Virus record (IMG/VR): IMGVR_UViG_3300042936_000610
Coordinates: 1 to 32,321 of that record
Source: a virus
Strand: one strand, 5' to 3'
DNA: 32,321 nucleotides
The translations under genes were made by a program, and so were the position numbers. Of the stretch, positions 29,739 through 32,321 are shown one piece after another (position 1 is the first letter of the stretch; every line of letters starts with the position of its first letter). The notes under the pieces are model-generated. The model saw nothing but the letters and a program-made list of their open reading frames with translations, was not told the DNA's origin and did not search any database.

Positions 29739-30658
29739 GGGTTGTTAATATGTTTACCTTTAATTTTATAGTAATTGGCATCAATACCCTTATCCTCTAA
29801 AAGATTTTTAGGTATATATTCATCTCCAGTCTCTATAAAGTGATTTAACCGTTTAGTCCCAAACTCAACGTTGAATGGTACCAAATCTACGCCAATAAAC
29901 TTTCTATTGTTTTTAAGTGCCGCAATACCTGTGGTAGATGATCCTGCAAATGGATCCATAATTACGTCACCTTCGTCACTACCAATTCTTACAAACCAAT
30001 CAACTAACTCCACAGAAAATGGTGCAGGGTGTAGAACACTAGGGTTTGTTTCTGAAGCCGCAATTACTACATTATGTGGTAATGAACCTTTTTCGTTTAA
30101 TTCCCTCATTTGTGAGTCATACACACCATCCCTCGATCCGATAGTTGTCACTGGTTTAAGAAATCTTTTTTTAGTAACTTCTGAATGTTCAGTTCTACAA
30201 TTATCTGCCCTAAATTTAGGTTTATTAGAGTTGGAGAAATGGAAAACATACTCATATCTATCAATCGCCCTATATTTACAGTTTGTTGGGATTGCGTTCT
30301 TTTTAAACCATATATATGGTTTCGCAACCAAATACCAACCCTGTTTACGCATTTTATATTTTAACTCATCTAAAACTGGGTGAATCACCCCATCGTCTAT
30401 TTTATCGTTGATATTTAAGAAAAAACTACCATTAGGTTTTAAAACTTTAAGAAATAAATCAGTAAATTCTAAAAACCAATCCGCATAATCGTCAACGTGT
30501 ATCGAACCAACCTCACCATCATTATTACCGCTATAGTTCTTTCTCATAGAATAATATGGGGGTGATGTAAAAATCATATCAACCTTTTCATTCGACTCAA
30601 TCATTTCTTTTAACACATTTTTAGTGTCACCCAAAATAACTTCATATTGACTTTTCAT
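29735..30658 (-). CDS. DNA methyltransferase, beta-type (SPPY), N4-C or N6-A
   Basis: A 307-residue S-adenosylmethionine-dependent DNA methyltransferase. Motif IV is TSPPYY (31-36), and motif I, DPFAGSSTTGIAA (235-247), comes after it, so motif order is IV then I, as in the beta class. The SPPY form is common in N4-cytosine methyltransferases but also occurs in N6-adenine enzymes. KNRKFIGVDL (about 250-259) is motif II, and LKPNGSFFLNINDK is motif V-like. A target-recognition region lies between, about 120-215. No restriction endonuclease is next to it, so it may be a lone methyltransferase that protects phage DNA or changes its modification. It has a Bacteroidota-type promoter and no late element in its own direction. 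Confidence 0.92.
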   Translation of the reverse strand: MKSQYEVILGDTKNVLKEMIESNEKVDMIFTSPPYYSMRKNYSGNNDGEVGSIHVDDYADWFLEFTDLFLKVLKPNGSFFLNINDKIDDGVIHPVLDELKYKMRKQGWYLVAKPYIWFKKNAIPTNCKYRAIDRYEYVFHFSNSNKPKFRADNCRTEHSEVTKKRFLKPVTTIGSRDGVYDSQMRELNEKGSLPHNVVIAASETNPSVLHPAPFSVELVDWFVRIGSDEGDVIMDPFAGSSTTGIAALKNNRKFIGVDLVPFNVEFGTKRLNHFIETGDEYIPKNLLEDKGIDANYYKIKGKHINNP

Positions 30659-30681
30659 ATTTTATTTATTAAATTTGAATA

Positions 30682-30713
30682 CAAAGATAAGGATATTTAT
30701 AATAAAAAACAAA
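30682..30713 (-). promoter_or_regulatory. Host-type promoter of the methyltransferase gene
   Basis: On the minus strand, TTTG (30713-30710) is followed after 20 bases by TATCTTTG (30689-30682). This matches the Bacteroidota consensus of -33 TTTG and -7 TAnnTTTG with about 19-21 bases between. The ATG (30658) lies 23 bases beyond. The match is good, but by eye only. Confidence 0.55.
30693..30700 (+). promoter_or_regulatory. Late promoter element ATATTTAT before clpC
   Basis: GGATATTTATAATAAAAAAC lies 19 bases before the ATG at 30720. It sits inside the spacer of the opposite-facing host-type promoter of the methyltransferase gene, so the two would compete for polymerase. Confidence 0.62.
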
Positions 30714-30719
30714 TCGTAT

Positions 30720-32321
30720 ATGAAAAAGATTTTGCCTAAGGTGAAGAAAATCATAAATATGTCCATCAAACAGGCTAAATTTTATGGGGACAATGAAGTA
30801 AAGATTGAACATATAATCATCTCATTGATAAATGATTATAATAATAATGCGGTTAAGGCGTTAATAAGTATGGGTGTTGATGTAGATAAACTACATAAGA
30901 GTATTGAGAAGAAATTACATAAGGATAGGGACGATTTTAACACTATGTTGGTAAATAAAAAAGAGTTCCCTTTGGAAATTGTAACTGAAAATATTTTGAA
31001 GGGTGCAGAAAAAGAATGTGATTTGATGAATAATGAATATTTGGATACGGAACATATTTTGTTGGCAACATTAAAAGTAAAAAATGACATAAGTAGTATA
31101 TTAAAAGGGATGAAAATAAATTATAACAGTTACAAAACTTCTATCGAAAACTCTATTGAGCCAGTAAGTGGAGATGGTGAAGACAATTTCAGTAAAATAC
31201 CCAAACCAAAAGGTAGTACTAAATCCAACGACACCCCTATTTTAAATAATTTTTCTGTGGATGTAACTAAAAGGGCGTCTGAAGGTAAAATTGATCCTGT
31301 AATTGGTAGGGATGAGTCCATACAAAGAGTTGCACAGATTTTGGCTAGGAAGAAAAAAAATAATCCAGTCTTAATTGGTGACCCTGGTGTTGGTAAAACT
31401 ACAATTATTGAGGGTTTAGCGTTAAAAATTGCACAGGGTGATGCACCTAGAACTTTATTAGATAAGAGAGTTGTGTCATTAGATTTAACGTCTTTAGTTG
31501 CAGGTACTAAGTATAGAGGTCAGTTTGAGGAAAGAATAAAAGGTGTGGTGGATGAATTAATGGAAGTCGATAATGTAATCTTATTTATTGACGAATTACA
31601 TACTATGGTAGGTGCGGGTAACTCATCAGGTTCTATGGACGCTGCGAATGTATTAAAACCTGCGTTGGCTAGGGGTGATATACAGTTGATTGGTGCAACT
31701 ACTTTAGATGAATATAGAGAACATATCGAAAAAGATGGTGCATTAGCGAGAAGATTCCAACAAGTTCTAATTGAACCACCTACAATAGAGGAAACAATTC
31801 AAATATTAGATAAAATTAAATCTTCATATGAAACTTACCATAAAGTAACTTACCCATTAGTAACTATTGAACATTGTGTTAAAATGGCTGACAGATATAT
31901 TACAGATAGGGAATTTCCTGATAAGGCAATTGATATTATGGATGAAATAGGTTCAAAAAGTCAACTATCTATCAAACCACCATCATCTATAAGTAAATTG
32001 GAGGAGAAGATTGTTGAAATTAAGAACAGAAAAAGTGAGGTTGTTAAGAAACAAAAATACGAAGAGGCTGCAAAGTTAAGAGATGAGGAAAGGGAGGTTA
32101 ATGAAAAATTAGTTTTAGAAAAAGAAAAATGGTTAACAAATTTGAATAACGAAAGAACTGTTGTAACCATTGAGGATGTTAATGAAGTGGTGTCTTCAAT
32201 GACTGGAATACCATTAAAAAGAATTAGTGGGGATCAAGGTAAAAGGATGTTAGAGATTGAAGGTGAGTTAAAAAAATCAATTATAGGTCAAGAAATTGCG
32301 TTGGAAAAGATTGCCAAATCT
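30720..32321 (+). CDS. clpC: ClpC-type AAA+ unfoldase (partial, cut by the window end)
   Basis: The first 534 residues of a ClpA/B/C family unfoldase, which threads proteins into ClpP or unfolds them. An N-domain (1-145) has the twice-repeated EHIIISLI (30-37) and EHILLATL (111-118) helices. The first AAA+ domain follows: PVIGRDESIQRVAQILARKK, Walker A GDPGVGKT (220-227), Walker B ILFIDE (287-292), sensor region GATTLDEYREHIEKDG and Arg finger ARR (343-345). Then comes a middle helical domain with KYEEAAKLRDEEREV (446-460), the UVR-like segment typical of ClpC rather than ClpB, and the start of the second domain (SMTGIPLKRIS, SIIGQEIALEKI). The middle domain is short, against ClpB. Start: the ATG at 30720 follows a late element. 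Whether the ClpP-binding loop is present lies outside the window. Confidence 0.93.
   Translation, partial: MKKILPKVKKIINMSIKQAKFYGDNEVKIEHIIISLINDYNNNAVKALISMGVDVDKLHKSIEKKLHKDRDDFNTMLVNKKEFPLEIVTENILKGAEKECDLMNNEYLDTEHILLATLKVKNDISSILKGMKINYNSYKTSIENSIEPVSGDGEDNFSKIPKPKGSTKSNDTPILNNFSVDVTKRASEGKIDPVIGRDESIQRVAQILARKKKNNPVLIGDPGVGKTTIIEGLALKIAQGDAPRTLLDKRVVSLDLTSLVAGTKYRGQFEERIKGVVDELMEVDNVILFIDELHTMVGAGNSSGSMDAANVLKPALARGDIQLIGATTLDEYREHIEKDGALARRFQQVLIEPPTIEETIQILDKIKSSYETYHKVTYPLVTIEHCVKMADRYITDREFPDKAIDIMDEIGSKSQLSIKPPSSISKLEEKIVEIKNRKSEVVKKQKYEEAAKLRDEEREVNEKLVLEKEKWLTNLNNERTVVTIEDVNEVVSSMTGIPLKRISGDQGKRMLEIEGELKKSIIGQEIALEKIAKS

Noticed and set aside
30836-32170. Minus-strand frames opposite the ClpC gene
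   Set aside because: They lie within a strongly supported AAA+ coding region and have antisense-type composition.
1-32321. tRNA genes, CRISPR arrays, integrase or insertion sequences
   Set aside because: I looked for cloverleaf-type conserved strings, regularly spaced repeats and transposase or recombinase motifs and saw none. A tRNA scan would settle the first point.

Overview
The window looks like part of the genome of a T4-like tailed phage (myovirus lineage) whose host is probably a member of the Bacteroidota. The T4 relationship rests on recognisable homologues of gp17 (terminase), gp20 (portal), gp21 (prohead protease), gp23 (major capsid protein) and gp55 (late sigma factor), with an acidic scaffold-like gene in the gp22 position. 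The head genes keep the T4 order 17-20-(core proteins)-21-22-23. The host guess rests on three things: start codons follow A/T-rich stretches and none has a convincing Shine-Dalgarno sequence; the DNA is very AT-rich; and one clear Bacteroidota-type promoter (TTTG, 20 bases, TAnnTTTG) precedes the methyltransferase gene. No tRNA, integrase, insertion sequence or CRISPR array is visible.

Layout. Bases 1-8386 (+ strand) hold the end of an unidentified gene, two glycosyltransferases, the gp55-like sigma factor, and a run of tail/baseplate-type genes including an OB-fold baseplate protein. Bases 8361-25394 (- strand) hold the head module: an unknown late gene, capsid, acidic scaffold, protease, two small unknowns, portal, terminase, two unknown genes, then a group of acidic or small proteins that may be internal head proteins, and a small beta-rich protein. 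Bases 25450-30658 (- strand) hold accessory genes: a pol-beta-type nucleotidyltransferase, a membrane-anchored coiled-coil protein, small unknowns, a GNAT acetyltransferase, thymidylate synthase, a KTSC-domain protein and a DNA methyltransferase. From 30720 a ClpC-type AAA+ unfoldase is read on the + strand and runs off the window.

Regulation. The most striking feature is a repeated element, ATATTTAT followed by an A/T box close to TWATAAAA. It lies in the gaps before at least eleven genes on both strands, always pointing toward the gene and usually ending 13-20 bases before the start codon. With three hairpin terminators (9245-9272, 13982-14004, 20467-20487) it divides the structural genes into transcription units. 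I infer that it is the late promoter read with the gp55-like factor. It differs from T4's TATAAATA and has no visible -35 partner. The block 26319-30658 lacks it in its gaps, which suggests expression at another time.

The head genes appear to work together: terminase and portal package DNA, the scaffold and core proteins shape the prohead, and gp21 matures it. Several neighbouring proteins carry an (I/L)xE motif close to the N-terminus, the type of site gp21 cuts, so they may be targeted into the head and processed there. All function assignments come from reading motifs by eye; no database search was possible.
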